Positions 1 through 10,340 of a stretch of DNA of 64,000 nt are shown piece after piece (position 1 is the stretch's first letter; every line of letters begins with the position of its first letter). The translations under genes were made by a program, and so were the position numbers. The stretch spans positions 1-64,000 of the forward strand of contig JAQTTY010000004.1 of assembly GCA_028710525.1 (NCBI GenBank). The letters run 5' to 3'. This DNA is from Gallionella sp. (GTDB taxonomy: Bacteria; Pseudomonadota; Gammaproteobacteria; Burkholderiales; Gallionellaceae). The notes beneath the pieces were generated by a model, which was not told where the DNA came from, did no database searches, and saw only the letters and a list, made by a program, of their open reading frames with translations.

Positions 1-117
1 GGAAGTTACTCGAAGCAGAATGTAGGTAAACTGATTTCAAATCGGCACCAAAATAAATTGCTCTGTAACCTGCGCCAATACTCAATCTTGGCTCTGGAAT
101 TTGTAAGTTAACCGGAC
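1..117 (-). pseudogene. Possible gene fragment running off the left window edge
   Basis: Read on the minus strand, one frame from about position 117 to position 1 gives a protein-like stretch without stops, including the peptide PRLSIGAGYRAIYFGADL. An in-frame TAG lies just upstream and no ATG with a ribosome binding site is visible. It may be the remnant or the poorly started N-terminus of a gene that continues to the left. I do not recognise the family. The 118-288 stretch between it and the riboswitch holds nothing I can support; the 85-codon minus-strand frame there runs through the riboswitch antisense and looks accidental. Confidence 0.25.
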
Positions 118-288
118 ACTACTGATTCGGTATCTGTCTTATTAATCGGGTATCCACAGCAGGCACGGACTGTAGGGGAGCACTGCCGAAATTGCAACGT
201 GCGCAGCACAGCATATGGACATAGACCACAACCCCACTGGCACTCAGGGCGTACTTGCCATTCCCCCATATTTCCAGTACCTTGCGCC

Positions 289-2281
<1,993 letters not shown>

Positions 2282-2297
2282 CACGTACTAACTTGCT

Positions 2298-2332
2298 AAA
2301 CGAAACGAGCCGCCATGCGGCTCGTTTCGTTT
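2298..2332 (+). terminator. Intrinsic terminator after thiC
   Basis: A perfect 16-base inverted repeat (arms 2298-2313 and 2317-2332) with a three-base loop follows the thiC stop by 17 bases. The arms end in A-rich and T-rich flanks, so it could work in either direction. It separates thiC from the downstream small genes. Confidence 0.85.
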
Positions 2333-2373
2333 ATGTCTATCTGAACAAATTTAATTCCTAATATTCTCGCTCC

Positions 2374-2634
2374 ATGAACTGTCGACCCCATTGTGGCGCA
2401 TGTTGCATCGCGCCTTCCATCAACTCTCCCCTGCCGGGCATGCCTAACGGTAAACCCGCTGGGGTGCCGTGCATACAGCTAGATGAGAACTTCGGCTGCA
2501 AGGTGTTTGGCAGGCCAGAGCGCCCTGCTTTCTGTGGTGGCTTGCAGCCCGAAGTCGAGATGTGTGGCGAGAACAAAGCGCACGCCTTGGTCTGGCTGAC
2601 GCATTTAGAGCAGGCTACGCGTCCGCAGGTATAA
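2374..2634 (+). CDS. YkgJ-type cysteine cluster protein (UPF0153-like)
   Basis: This is an 86-residue cytosolic protein with a dense N-terminal cysteine cluster (Cys3, Cys7, Cys10, Cys11) and further cysteines near residues 32, 41, 52 and 62. The spacing fits the small YkgJ/UPF0153 family, thought to bind zinc or an iron-sulfur cluster; no reaction is established. It sits between the thiC terminator and a DUF1289 gene and may be cotranscribed with that gene and uppP, since the gaps are under 10 bases. No clear Shine-Dalgarno sequence is visible, so the start is moderately sure. Confidence 0.75.
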   Translation: MNCRPHCGACCIAPSINSPLPGMPNGKPAGVPCIQLDENFGCKVFGRPERPAFCGGLQPEVEMCGENKAHALVWLTHLEQATRPQV

Positions 2635-2643
2635 TGCCGCCCC

Positions 2644-2844
2644 ATGCGTTCTACCCCCTCCCACTCTCTCAGCGCGGTCACTTCCGCTTCACCGTGCATA
2701 GGTCATTGCACCACGGTGCTGGGTGACGACGTCTGCCGCAGCTGCCTGCGCACCTTCGACGAGATCACTCGCTGGGTGGAGATGAGTGAGGATGACCGTT
2801 ACGCTGTGAATCACCGTATCGCCCTTCTGCAATCACCCCGCTAA
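2644..2844 (+). CDS. DUF1289 small cysteine protein
   Basis: The 66-residue product has the DUF1289 signature: PCIGHC near residue 17, CRSCLRT near residue 31, then DEITRW. The paired cysteines probably bind metal; the biochemical role of the family is unknown. The stop is 6 bases before the uppP start and the gene begins 9 bases after the YkgJ-like gene, which suggests one transcript. In many proteobacteria DUF1289 genes are scattered beside unrelated housekeeping genes, so context says little about function. Confidence 0.75.
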   Translation: MRSTPSHSLSAVTSASPCIGHCTTVLGDDVCRSCLRTFDEITRWVEMSEDDRYAVNHRIALLQSPR

Positions 2845-2850
2845 ATCATT

Positions 2851-3678
2851 ATGGATATCCTGTTACTCATCAAAGCCGCCATACTCGGCATCGTCGAAGG
2901 TCTGACTGAATTCTTGCCTATCTCGTCCACCGGACATCTGATCTTGGTCGGCGACTTGCTCGACTTCAATGATGACCGCGGCAAGGTGTTCGAGATCGTC
3001 ATCCAGTTCGCCGCCATCTTGGCTGTGTGTTGGGAGTACCGCACCAAATTGACGACTGTTGCCACTGGCTTGGTACAAAAGCAGGAGGTCGCGCAGCGCT
3101 TCATCTTCAATCTATTCATAGCATTTCTGCCGCTGGCGATCTTGGGCTTGGCATTTGGCAAAGCGATCAAAGCGCATCTGTTTGCACCTATTCCCGTCGC
3201 GATGGCCTTTATCATCGGTGGCTTCATCATCCTGTGGGCGGAGAAGCGCAACCATGTTACGACCATAGAGAGCGTGGATGAGATGCACTGGAAAGATGCA
3301 TTGAAGATGGGCTTCGCTCAAGCGCTGGCCTTGATACCTGGCACTTCGCGGTCGGGCTCGACCATCATCGGCGGTTTGTTCTTCGGTCTATCGCGCAAGG
3401 CGGCAACGGAGTTCTCCTTCTTCTTAGCCATCCCGACCCTGACCATGGCGACACTCTATGAAGTGGTCAAATATCGCCATGACTTCCACGCTGACGATAT
3501 AGGCATCTTCTTGGTTGGTTCTATCGCGTCATTCATAAGTGCCTTCATCGCCGTGCGTGGTTTATTGCGTTATATCAGTCGCCACGATTTCACCGTATTC
3601 GCTTGGTACCGCATCGCTTTTGGCCTGATTGTTCTGGGTACTTATTACACCGGCGCAGTGAGTTGGTCTGGAAACTGA
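2851..3678 (+). CDS. uppP: Undecaprenyl-diphosphatase UppP/BacA
   Basis: UppP is an integral membrane phosphatase that recycles undecaprenyl diphosphate to the monophosphate, the lipid carrier for peptidoglycan and O-antigen. The 275-residue length is normal. Both catalytic signatures are present: [15 protein letters not shown] at residues 16-30 and PGTSRSGST around residue 165. About eight hydrophobic segments can be read. It is the last gene of the small cluster starting at 2374. A promoter for the cytochrome cluster follows within 80 bases, so that cluster is probably transcribed separately. Confidence 0.96.
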   Translation: MDILLLIKAAILGIVEGLTEFLPISSTGHLILVGDLLDFNDDRGKVFEIVIQFAAILAVCWEYRTKLTTVATGLVQKQEVAQRFIFNLFIAFLPLAILGLAFGKAIKAHLFAPIPVAMAFIIGGFIILWAEKRNHVTTIESVDEMHWKDALKMGFAQALALIPGTSRSGSTIIGGLFFGLSRKAATEFSFFLAIPTLTMATLYEVVKYRHDFHADDIGIFLVGSIASFISAFIAVRGLLRYISRHDFTVFAWYRIAFGLIVLGTYYTGAVSWSGN

Positions 3679-3752
3679 TTTAACGTAAATTTTACAAATA
3701 TTCCGCTGGTTACTGGAGTTTAACCACTCGTCGGCAGACCGCGATTTGAACC

Positions 3753-3780
3753 TTTACACAAATTTTTCATCTACTATACT
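3753..3780 (+). promoter_or_regulatory. Sigma70-type promoter candidate for the cytochrome cluster
   Basis: A TTTACA at 3753-3758 and a TATACT at 3775-3780 are separated by 16 bases, close to the sigma70 ideal. Transcription would start near 3787, giving a leader of about 19 bases that includes the AGGA ribosome binding site. This also argues against the in-frame ATG at 3746, which would place the promoter inside the coding region. Confidence 0.55.
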
Positions 3781-3805
3781 CCGCTACTTTTTTAGGAATA
3801 CAAAC

Positions 3806-4357
3806 ATGTCACGCGTACTGCTTTCATTAGGTCTGGTTGTTGCAACCATATTCACTTCGCAGGCAGCTATGGCTGAAACTCCAGCCGAGATTCTTGCCAT
3901 GATTAAAGCTGAGGCGTCCGCCGCTGCCGGCTACCAAGAATTTTCCGCCGCGCGCGGCGAAAAATTCTTTCATGTCAAACATGGCGACGAGTGGAGCTGC
4001 TCTTCCTGCCATACCGACAACCCTATGAATGAAGGCAAGCACGCCAAGACTGAAAAGTTGATTAAGCCATTGGCTCCTGCAGCCAATGCCGAGCGTTTTA
4101 CTGAACTAAAGAAGGTCGAAAAATGGTTCAAGCGTAACTGCAATGACGTATTGAATCGCGAATGTACCGCTCAAGAAAAGGGAGATGTAATGACCTATTT
4201 GTTGGGCGTTGGCACCAAGCACGTAGAAGCACCAAAAATTGAAGCGCCTGTGCAACACGCACAAGTAGCAGCTCCAGTTGCAGCAGCAGCCGTTGCGGCT
4301 ACTGCAGTTGCCGCAACGAGCAAGAAGCCCGTTGCTAAAAAAAAAGCCGTATCGTAA
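3806..4357 (+). CDS. SHP-type monoheme cytochrome c (DUF1924)
   Basis: This exported c-type cytochrome has 183 residues from the chosen ATG, which follows a clear AGGA and produces a clean signal peptide ending AMA|ET at residue 23. One heme site, CSSCH, is at 65-69. The RNCNDVLNREC stretch and the overall layout match DUF1924, the sphaeroides heme protein family; characterised members bind oxygen or nitric oxide and take electrons from a diheme cytochrome. A Lys/Ala-rich tail of about 45 residues extends the C-terminus and is probably disordered. It heads a cluster with a b-type cytochrome and the diheme partner. Confidence 0.85.
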   Translation: MSRVLLSLGLVVATIFTSQAAMAETPAEILAMIKAEASAAAGYQEFSAARGEKFFHVKHGDEWSCSSCHTDNPMNEGKHAKTEKLIKPLAPAANAERFTELKKVEKWFKRNCNDVLNRECTAQEKGDVMTYLLGVGTKHVEAPKIEAPVQHAQVAAPVAAAAVAATAVAATSKKPVAKKKAVS

Positions 4358-4414
4358 AAAAGACACCAAAAATAGCAGCCCTCAAATAACAAAAAATAAC
4401 TAGGAACCCTCTCC

Positions 4415-5023
4415 ATGTCGCAAAAAGTATTAGTCTGGGACGCCCCAACTCGGGTGTTCCACTGGGTTCAAGCGCTCTGTTTCCTAGGCGCATATCTCAC
4501 CTCTGATTCAGAGAAGACCCGCGATATTCACGTCGCCTTGGGCTATATCCTGTTCGGCATGATCGTATTCCGCTTGTTGTGGGGCTTTGTGGGCACCCGC
4601 TACGCCAAATTCAGCTCGTTCGCGTATGGTCCAAGCAAGATAATCAGTTATTTAGTATCGCTCTTCAAAGGTAAGGCCGATCACTTTGTTGGTCATAATC
4701 CGATTGGCAGTGTCGCCATCTGGTTGCTGTTAAGTGGTGGCCTTACATTAGGCGTAACCGGCGTGATGCTGTTGCAAGATGATTTCGAAGATATCGTTGA
4801 AGAGATACATGACTACGCTACCAATGCGATGCTGATCGTCATTGCGATACACCTGATAGGTGTTTTTGCCAGTAGCTTTTTGCACAAAGAGAATTTGGTA
4901 CGCGCAATGATCACCGGTTTCAAACCCGGCGAAGACAGCCAAGGCATTAAAACTGCCTACAACTGGCTGGCAGCAATGATGTTGGTTATCGTAGTGTGCT
5001 TCGGCGCTTACTATCTGCGTTAA
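4415..5023 (+). CDS. Cytochrome b561-family membrane cytochrome
   Basis: A 202-residue protein with four hydrophobic helices and histidines placed for two b hemes: His16 in a VWDAPTRVFHW segment, His39 in RDIHVALG, and histidines near 131 and 145. This is the pattern of bacterial cytochrome b561 and hydrogenase-type b subunits, which pass electrons between quinol and periplasmic c-type cytochromes. Its place between an SHP gene and a diheme cytochrome gene matches known dhc-cytb-shp clusters in Rhodobacter and Shewanella. It probably carries quinol electrons to those periplasmic partners. Confidence 0.88.
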   Translation: MSQKVLVWDAPTRVFHWVQALCFLGAYLTSDSEKTRDIHVALGYILFGMIVFRLLWGFVGTRYAKFSSFAYGPSKIISYLVSLFKGKADHFVGHNPIGSVAIWLLLSGGLTLGVTGVMLLQDDFEDIVEEIHDYATNAMLIVIAIHLIGVFASSFLHKENLVRAMITGFKPGEDSQGIKTAYNWLAAMMLVIVVCFGAYYLR

Positions 5024-5088
5024 TATCTATCTGGCGGCTCAAATATCTTTATAAAAACCACGTAATCTATAAACCTAGGAGAGTAAGT

Positions 5089-5709
5089 ATGAAAAATAAA
5101 AGCAGCATCAAACTTAAGAGCACCCTAGCCGGCCTGTGCATACTGGCCGCATCAGGTGTAGCTCATGCCCAAGATGCAGCATTGGATCTGAGCATGCCTG
5201 CAGCAAGCAAGGCATCCCACTCTTTCATCCTTGCAGCTAACGACACACCAGCAAATCTGCCAGCCAGTGTGACCAGCTCTACCCCTAACGCTGAGTTCGA
5301 ACCTGCTTTTTTCACTGCAGACAATCTGCACCAATATGCAGGTTGGGCCACCTTGGCACTGGTCGCCGGTGCTGCTCTCAGCGCTCCTGGTGAAGGTTGT
5401 GAGGCAAACTGCCCTCCAAACCCAGCACCACGTCAAACCAACGGCACGCACGCCAAGATCGCCAAGGCAGCTGCTGCCATGGCTGCTTTCACTGTAGTGG
5501 ACGGCCTGCTCACACACTGGGATGACTTCCACATGGAAGACGGTTTCAGCGATCCGGATAACCTGCACGTGATGCTAGGTACCGTAGGCGCCGCGATGAT
5601 GATGTACGCAGTCAACAAGTCGGCTAATTCAACTACGCCTGTCAGCCACGCTGGCATCGCAGAACTCGGCGGCGTAGCAATGGCTGTCGCAGTTAAATTG
5701 ACTTGGTAA
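5089..5709 (+). CDS. Unrecognised exported/membrane protein with histidine-marked helices
   Basis: From the ATG at 5089 (AGGAGAG 7-13 bases upstream) the product has 206 residues, with a signal peptide ending AHA near residue 26. After a polar stretch come about four hydrophobic segments, several opening with a histidine: LHQYAGWATLAL, HAKIAKAAAAM, LHVMLGTVGAAM and SHAGIAELGGVAM. That spacing recalls eukaryotic-type b561 or ferric-reductase helix bundles, but this is only a resemblance. It lies between the b561 and diheme cytochrome genes, with its stop 12 bases before the latter, so a role in the same electron chain is likely. Confidence 0.7.
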   Translation: MKNKSSIKLKSTLAGLCILAASGVAHAQDAALDLSMPAASKASHSFILAANDTPANLPASVTSSTPNAEFEPAFFTADNLHQYAGWATLALVAGAALSAPGEGCEANCPPNPAPRQTNGTHAKIAKAAAAMAAFTVVDGLLTHWDDFHMEDGFSDPDNLHVMLGTVGAAMMMYAVNKSANSTTPVSHAGIAELGGVAMAVAVKLTW

Positions 5710-5720
5710 GGGGTGACAGA

Positions 5721-6278
5721 ATGTTGAAAAAATTCAAAATCGTAGCACTGATGACCAGTGCATTGTTTTTGGCTAATGCGGCGTATGCGGGTGAGACTGC
5801 CGGTGAATGGCTGTTGAGCTTCGAACGTATGAAGGGTGTTAAGCCTGTAACCGACAGAAAGTATGCGAAAGAATGCGGCGAATGCCACTTCGCTTACCAA
5901 CCCGGACTGTTGCCTGCTAAGTCCTGGGAAAAGCTGTTAACTCCTCAAGCTTTGAAGAACCACTTCGGCGACAACGCTGAATTGGATACTGCGACACTGG
6001 ATGAAGTTCGCGACTACGCTTTAAACAATGCAGCGGAGACTTCTTGGTACAAACGTGCTCGCAAGATCGCAGTTTCGACAGCTAATGGTCCGGCTCCTTT
6101 GCGCATCACTGAAACTCGCTACATCGCTCGCGTGCACGAAGAAATCCCTGCCAAGATGATCAAAGGCAACAAAGACGTTAAGTCTTTGAGCATGTGTAAT
6201 GCTTGCCATACTCAGGCAGCCAAAGGCGTGTTTGATTCTGACACTGTCAACATCCCTAACTTTCCAGATTGGGATTAA
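5721..6278 (+). CDS. Diheme cytochrome c (DHC family)
   Basis: The 185-residue product has a signal peptide ending near AYAG and two c-heme motifs, CGECH at 52-56 and CNACH at 159-163. This is the layout of the DHC diheme cytochrome family, the electron donor to SHP. GGGGTGA upstream and the ATG at 5721 give the best start; an in-frame codon at 5703 lies inside the preceding gene. With the SHP and b-type cytochrome upstream it completes a quinol to b-type to diheme to SHP chain. What the terminal acceptor is (oxygen, NO or other) cannot be read from sequence. Confidence 0.9.
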   Translation: MLKKFKIVALMTSALFLANAAYAGETAGEWLLSFERMKGVKPVTDRKYAKECGECHFAYQPGLLPAKSWEKLLTPQALKNHFGDNAELDTATLDEVRDYALNNAAETSWYKRARKIAVSTANGPAPLRITETRYIARVHEEIPAKMIKGNKDVKSLSMCNACHTQAAKGVFDSDTVNIPNFPDWD

Positions 6279-6304
6279 GTTAGTTTGAAGTATAAGCAAT
6301 AGGC

Positions 6305-6337
6305 AAAAGGGGAAGCTAGTAACTAGCTTCCCCTTTT
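6305..6337 (+). terminator. Terminator after the cytochrome cluster
   Basis: Arms of about 15 bases (AAAAGGGGAAGCTAG and its complement) flank a TAA loop, with T-runs on both sides when read on either strand. It lies between the end of the plus-strand cytochrome cluster and the end of the minus-strand hemerythrin gene, so it probably serves both. Confidence 0.85.
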
Positions 6338-6355
6338 CTATTGGGTGACTTGGAT

Positions 6356-6892
6356 TCAGTCCGGTGCTGGATAGATCACGCCGCGCCGCGTAGACATCGC
6401 TCTGCCCAAACGCTCAGCTTGCTCAGCTGACAGCAGCTCCTTAGCCAGCGGCAAAAGTTCAGCATTCTCTGTTTCGATATGCGACTGATAGGCAGCAATA
6501 AATCCACTCACCTTGGTATTTTCCATGCTCGCACATGTACCCTCAGCGATGCAGGTCAGGTCTACGCGCAATGCCGCCCAAGCGGCATCTAACTCCACAT
6601 GACGCGATAAAAGAAAATCGACTAAGCGTAGTGCACGCGCATCACTTGTTGACATCAGCATGGGGAACAGGTCCTGCTCCTCATCTTGGTGATGATTGCG
6701 ACCCGCCGTGTCGAAATATCTCAATATGGCTAGTGCAGCCTGACGTGCTTGCAAATCGCATCCGTGAACTGGGAGATGCACACGCAATTTTTCCAACGTT
6801 GCACACTGCGACTGGATGCGCCCATGACAGGCACGCAACATCTCTAATGGGTCGTCAAATCCAGGTGCATCACTCATGCCGGGGAATATCAT
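6356..6892 (-). CDS. Hemerythrin-like HHE domain protein
   Basis: The 178-residue helical protein has the metal-binding pattern of hemerythrin-like domains: a histidine at about residue 24, HHQDEEQDLFP near 66, SRHVELDAAW near 94, and YQSHIETENAELLP near 134. Such proteins bind a di-iron centre and act in oxygen, NO or iron handling. The start at 6892 has an AGG 8 bases upstream; a second ATG at 6877 is possible. The gene begins 5 bases after the SirB2 stop, so it is the last gene of an HPP-SirB2-hemerythrin operon. Confidence 0.85.
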   Translation of the reverse strand: MIFPGMSDAPGFDDPLEMLRACHGRIQSQCATLEKLRVHLPVHGCDLQARQAALAILRYFDTAGRNHHQDEEQDLFPMLMSTSDARALRLVDFLLSRHVELDAAWAALRVDLTCIAEGTCASMENTKVSGFIAAYQSHIETENAELLPLAKELLSAEQAERLGRAMSTRRGVIYPAPD

Positions 6893-6896
6893 CGTT

Positions 6897-7292
6897 TTAC
6901 CTGCTCAAGATGTGCCAAGGCACGGGATCATGAGTCACGGCAGTGAGCACGATATAGGCGAACAGCAGTTGCGCCAGTATCCAAGCGAGCAACCTCACCT
7001 CGCGGGTTTTGCCACGCTTGATAGCGATGGTGCCCAGCAAGATATACAACAGCAGCGCGATAATCTTGGCAGCCAACCATGGTGCGGCGAAGGGAGAGAT
7101 GCCCAACATCCAGGCCAGCGTCACCGCACTGCCCAGCAGCAAGGTGTCCACCGTGTGCGGCAACACCTTGACCCAGCGCCGCTGTAAGTTGGCGGAGGCG
7201 TTCAAACTCCACACTCCGCGGACCACGAACAGCATATAGCTGATGAACACACAGCCCACATGCACTAATTTTAGGATGGTGATGCTCATCAT
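6897..7292 (-). CDS. SirB2-family membrane protein
   Basis: A 131-residue protein with four hydrophobic segments. The N-terminal KLVHVGCVFISYMLFVVRG and the R-RWVKVLPHTVDT stretch fit the SirB2/YchQ-type family, named for a Salmonella invasion regulator but without a proven biochemical role. It overlaps the HPP gene stop by 4 bases and is followed by the hemerythrin gene, which indicates translational coupling in one operon. Confidence 0.8.
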   Translation of the reverse strand: MMSITILKLVHVGCVFISYMLFVVRGVWSLNASANLQRRWVKVLPHTVDTLLLGSAVTLAWMLGISPFAAPWLAAKIIALLLYILLGTIAIKRGKTREVRLLAWILAQLLFAYIVLTAVTHDPVPWHILSR

Positions 7293-7978
7293 TCGGTCTC
7301 GCGTTGGTAAGCGTGCTGTACCGCAAGCTGGGTGAGTTGCAGCAAATCCTCTTCACTCACGTCGATCACGCCATCCATATTCGCTAATGCATGTTGTATG
7401 TCGGCGGGGGTGACTGCGCCCAGTGGTATGTAACGGGAGGGGGCCGAGCTAGGCACTTGAGGTGCGGGATAGCGCCTGCCCGGCAGGAGATTATTGATGA
7501 CCAGAGCGAACAACAGGGAAGCTGCAACGTTCACCGTCACGATGGTCGCGGCCCACATGCTCCCCATAAAATGATATTCGGCGCTCCCGAGCACCAGCGT
7601 CAGCGCGGTGGCCGCGCCCGGCGGATGCAGCGCATCGAGCAGGTGCATAAGCCAGATCGCCAGCCCTACCGCCAGTGCCGCAGCGATCACCGGATCGGCA
7701 ACCAAAGTGCCAACATACCAGCCGGCCAATGCCGAGACACCGTGGCCGACCACGAGATTCCAAGGTTGTGCCATGGGGCTATGCGGGACGGCGAACAGCA
7801 ATACGGTGGACGCCGCGATCGAGCCCAACATGAGCAGTGGGAACACACCATGTGGCATGAATTCGATCAGCAGCCCCAACCACAGTATGGCAAAGCCACC
7901 CGCTAAGCCACTACGCGCTTTCTCGGCCATCGAAACAGGTAGATGGTGGGGAAGGAAAAGTTTGAGCATCTCTAACAT
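7289..7978 (-). CDS. HPP-family integral membrane protein
   Basis: The 229-residue product carries the namesake motif in LDALHPPGAATALTLVLG around residues 116-133 and five or so transmembrane segments, followed by a soluble C-terminal tail of about 65 residues. HPP proteins have been linked to nitrite transport in chloroplasts and cyanobacteria; the substrate here is unknown. It is the first gene of a three-gene minus-strand operon with SirB2 and hemerythrin genes. Its promoter should lie in the stretch at 7979-8076, where I see no clear consensus. Confidence 0.85.
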   Translation of the reverse strand: MLEMLKLFLPHHLPVSMAEKARSGLAGGFAILWLGLLIEFMPHGVFPLLMLGSIAASTVLLFAVPHSPMAQPWNLVVGHGVSALAGWYVGTLVADPVIAAALAVGLAIWLMHLLDALHPPGAATALTLVLGSAEYHFMGSMWAATIVTVNVAASLLFALVINNLLPGRRYPAPQVPSSAPSRYIPLGAVTPADIQHALANMDGVIDVSEEDLLQLTQLAVQHAYQRETE

Positions 7979-8076
7979 GGCAGCGGCTTCCGATCTTTCG
8001 GGATGCCATGATAATGCATGAGCTATGTGAACGAGCAGACTTGCTTAGGTGTCATCCCGTCTTTGCGAACAGGGAT

Positions 8077-8110
8077 TGAGTGTATGCCGCAACAATGCGG
8101 CATACACTCA
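8077..8110 (-). terminator. Hairpin downstream of the small exported protein gene
   Basis: A perfect 15-base inverted repeat (8077-8091 and 8096-8110) with an ACAA loop lies 9 bases past the stop of the minus-strand small gene. There is no strong T-run on either strand, so it may be a weak terminator or an mRNA 3'-end stabilising hairpin. Confidence 0.6.
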
Positions 8111-8119
8111 GCAGAAAAC

Positions 8120-8251
8120 TTACTTAGCGGGAGTCGCAGGTGCGCTGGTACTAGATTTACCTTGGTGTGGATGGCTAGAGTCACACGCATAGACACTACC
8201 CGCCAGTGCCAAACCCAATAATGCCAACATCGTCATCGCAATCTTTTTCAT
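8120..8251 (-). CDS. 43-residue exported protein
   Basis: This short minus-strand gene starts at an ATG preceded by AAGGAGAACTAAAG, a near-ideal ribosome binding site. The product has a Lys-Lys N-terminus, a hydrophobic Ala/Leu core and a probable cleavage site at VYA|CD near residue 22. The mature part is only about 21 residues, with one cysteine, two histidines (SSHPHQ) and a Ser/Ala/Pro tail. The family is not recognised. The strong start signals, signal peptide and 3' hairpin make it a real gene. A long structured leader lies upstream. A single Cys plus His pair could bind metal, which is speculation. Confidence 0.7.
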   Translation of the reverse strand: MKKIAMTMLALLGLALAGSVYACDSSHPHQGKSSTSAPATPAK

Positions 8252-8261
8252 CTTTAGTTCT

Positions 8262-8575
8262 CCTTGTCGTCAGGTATCAGCTAGATACGCATTCTCGGAA
8301 CGAATACATTCCGAGCAGAGACGCATCGTGCACCTACCCCAGCAACTGGTCAAGAATGCGCGTTTCCAAAATGGTTTTTCGTTAGGCCAATTGATACCAT
8401 CATTTGGAAACAAGAAAGCACACCCTTGCGGATGTCCTTTCTTGTTTGGCGGTGGACAGAGTCTCCACCGAACTTCTCTCTGCTGTTTCCCCCTGCTAAC
8501 AGGGATAAATACAGCGAACTTGATGACGATACCTCACTGCCCTAGCAAGACACCAGCTTGAATCCCAATAACTAG
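8262..8575 (-). ncRNA. Structured non-coding leader or small RNA (unknown class)
   Basis: About 310 bases without a convincing gene fold into several hairpins on the minus strand. The clearest is at 8408-8447: an 11-base stem, a single mismatch, a 6-base stem and a GCAA tetraloop. The GNRA loop only exists on the minus strand, which sets the direction. Others are GGTGGA/TCCACC (8451-8469), CCCTG-TTAG-CAGGG near 8490-8505, and a 7-base stem near 8273-8294. It ends just before the ribosome binding site of the 43-residue protein gene. It could be a riboswitch, a leader or an independent RNA; I do not recognise the class. Confidence 0.45.
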
Positions 8576-8696
8576 GCCTGTTTCGTAACAATTCAGTTAT
8601 TTACGGGAAATGTGGGACAGGGAATTATCAGTGGAAAATTCAATAAACAGTCTTCCGTGTATTTTGATTCATTTATGCCCCAGAGCGCATCAATGG

Positions 8697-9836
8697 TCAC
8701 TCGTCGTCGTCCTCCAGCTCAACATTTGATTCCTTAGTCTTGCCGCGCCATTTTTCCGTTGGGTCAAGCCAGCCAATCGCTTCATCGGCACGATTGAGCC
8801 AATTTTTGCCGTAATCGGTTAGTTCTGTTTGGCTAACCGCCACGACTTCACGCAGATGTGCCACATACTGACGAAGTTGGGCGGCTTCAGACCATGCCCT
8901 AGCCTCCTTCAGCGCCCCATCAAGAAATTGCTGTCGCTCATACGCAATGCGTTCTTTTTCACGGCGAATAGCGGCTTCTTCTTCCCAACGAATGTGCTGC
9001 GCCTTCCTTTCCTCAGTTCTTCGCCGCATCGCCTCGGCGGCAGCGATAAAACCCTCAATGACTTGCGGTAGTTTTTCCTCAAGGCGCTGAGTTTTGCCAT
9101 CTCTCCATGACTTACGTCCTTCGTAATATCCATCAATGGCAATCTTGAGGTCCCCAAGGAACTGGTATGTATAGGTGCGCTTATTCATCCAATCGTAGGT
9201 CGGATGCTTTTCTACATGCTCTGTGCGAGAGGATGCCTCGACAATGCTGAATACGATGGTTTCTTCTAAGAAGTGTCCTACTACGCCACGTTGATTCTCT
9301 TTCTGCTCCCACTTCATGCCGGCAGCAGCGAGGCTTAGTTCGAGTGTGTTGAGAATTCGAATTACACGGTCTTTATTTTCTGTAGAGATACGAACATTAA
9401 ATGTATCGTTCTTCCCATAGAGGAATCCATCAACATCAGGTTTGCGGTCCAATGCCTTAGCGGTCCTTCGTGTAACGGACCCCAAGGGCGCATCTTCATT
9501 AGCTGTCGCAGAAATCCCTGGCAATGAAAGTGCGTTCGCCAGCTTCACACTAAGTTCGGCTGAAAGGGGAGCGGGGCTAGGCTTGAGATTGGGGTCGTGA
9601 GCGCAATAAACCGGCTGGCTTCCACCTGACTCCCAAGGAGCTAGTGTTGGCTTTGGTGGGACGGGCTTACCGTGCTCTTTCTTTGCCCAATATCCTAAAG
9701 GAGGCTTGGGAATGCCATTCTTGGCACACCACTTGGTTAATGCGACATCGGAAATGCCAAGCTGCTTTGCGATCTTAGTAGTGGGCGTCTCCCACAGAAG
9801 ATCGAATATCTCAGTTCTTGTGTATTGGGCTTTCAC
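8697..9836 (-). CDS. Unrecognised HTH and coiled-coil protein of the island
   Basis: The 379-residue product begins with a probable helix-turn-helix: IAKQLGISDVALTKWCAKNG at about residues 22-41, followed by PPLGYWAKKEHGKP. A mixed region follows, then a strongly charged coiled coil at about residues 245-310 rich in Arg and Glu (RRRTEERKAQ, RREKERIAYERQQ) and an acidic end (LEDDDE). This suggests a DNA-binding, self-associating protein. I do not recognise a named family. It marks the left end of the A+T-richer island and is divergent from the gene at 10002. A regulatory or defence-accessory role is an inference from place alone. Confidence 0.65.
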   Translation of the reverse strand: MKAQYTRTEIFDLLWETPTTKIAKQLGISDVALTKWCAKNGIPKPPLGYWAKKEHGKPVPPKPTLAPWESGGSQPVYCAHDPNLKPSPAPLSAELSVKLANALSLPGISATANEDAPLGSVTRRTAKALDRKPDVDGFLYGKNDTFNVRISTENKDRVIRILNTLELSLAAAGMKWEQKENQRGVVGHFLEETIVFSIVEASSRTEHVEKHPTYDWMNKRTYTYQFLGDLKIAIDGYYEGRKSWRDGKTQRLEEKLPQVIEGFIAAAEAMRRRTEERKAQHIRWEEEAAIRREKERIAYERQQFLDGALKEARAWSEAAQLRQYVAHLREVVAVSQTELTDYGKNWLNRADEAIGWLDPTEKWRGKTKESNVELEDDDE

Positions 9837-10001
9837 GTAATCCTCCTAGAATAAATGCTCACCGGATTGGGCATCTGCAATGGGCTACGACACCATATGC
9901 GCTATGATCCTTCACAATAAATGAGGCCAAGTAATCTGTTTTGCTCTGGAATGACACTTACTGCAACGAACCAAATTCATAATTCACTTTGAAAGAACCA
10001 T

Positions 10002-10340
10002 ATGCCGTTAAAACCACCCACACACATGATTATGTGGCCTCGCGGTGTGCACCTTCTAGTGTGCGACGAGCATAAATGTTTCGTTGAAACTTCAAAAAAC
10101 CGCAAATACGATCTGAATGACGAGCTCTTCCAAACTTGGCGCAACAGAACAATTTATCTTGAAGTCCAAGTAAATAATAAAAATTGGGGCGTCTGGGATA
10201 CTGAAGCTCTAAAGTGGATTGAAAAAAGAATCCGCTGGGACCTTAAGTTTGATGGAAATCATTTTTCACTTCGAAGATACACGCGTAGGCGAGGCCATCC
10301 TTGTTCAGAAGGATTTGTTTGGAAGCTGACTGTTGAATAG
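10002..10340 (+). CDS. Unrecognised 112-residue protein
   Basis: An orphan frame with ordinary amino-acid composition, rich in aromatic and basic residues (six Trp or more, Arg-rich end YTRRRGHPC). No signal peptide, membrane segment or known motif is visible. A GAAAG stands about 10 bases upstream of the ATG. It is transcribed divergently from the HTH protein across a 165-base gap that probably holds both promoters. It is separated from the next gene by the tandem riboswitch-like leader and terminator. Likely a genuine accessory gene of unknown role. Confidence 0.5.
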   Translation: MPLKPPTHMIMWPRGVHLLVCDEHKCFVETSKNRKYDLNDELFQTWRNRTIYLEVQVNNKNWGVWDTEALKWIEKRIRWDLKFDGNHFSLRRYTRRRGHPCSEGFVWKLTVE

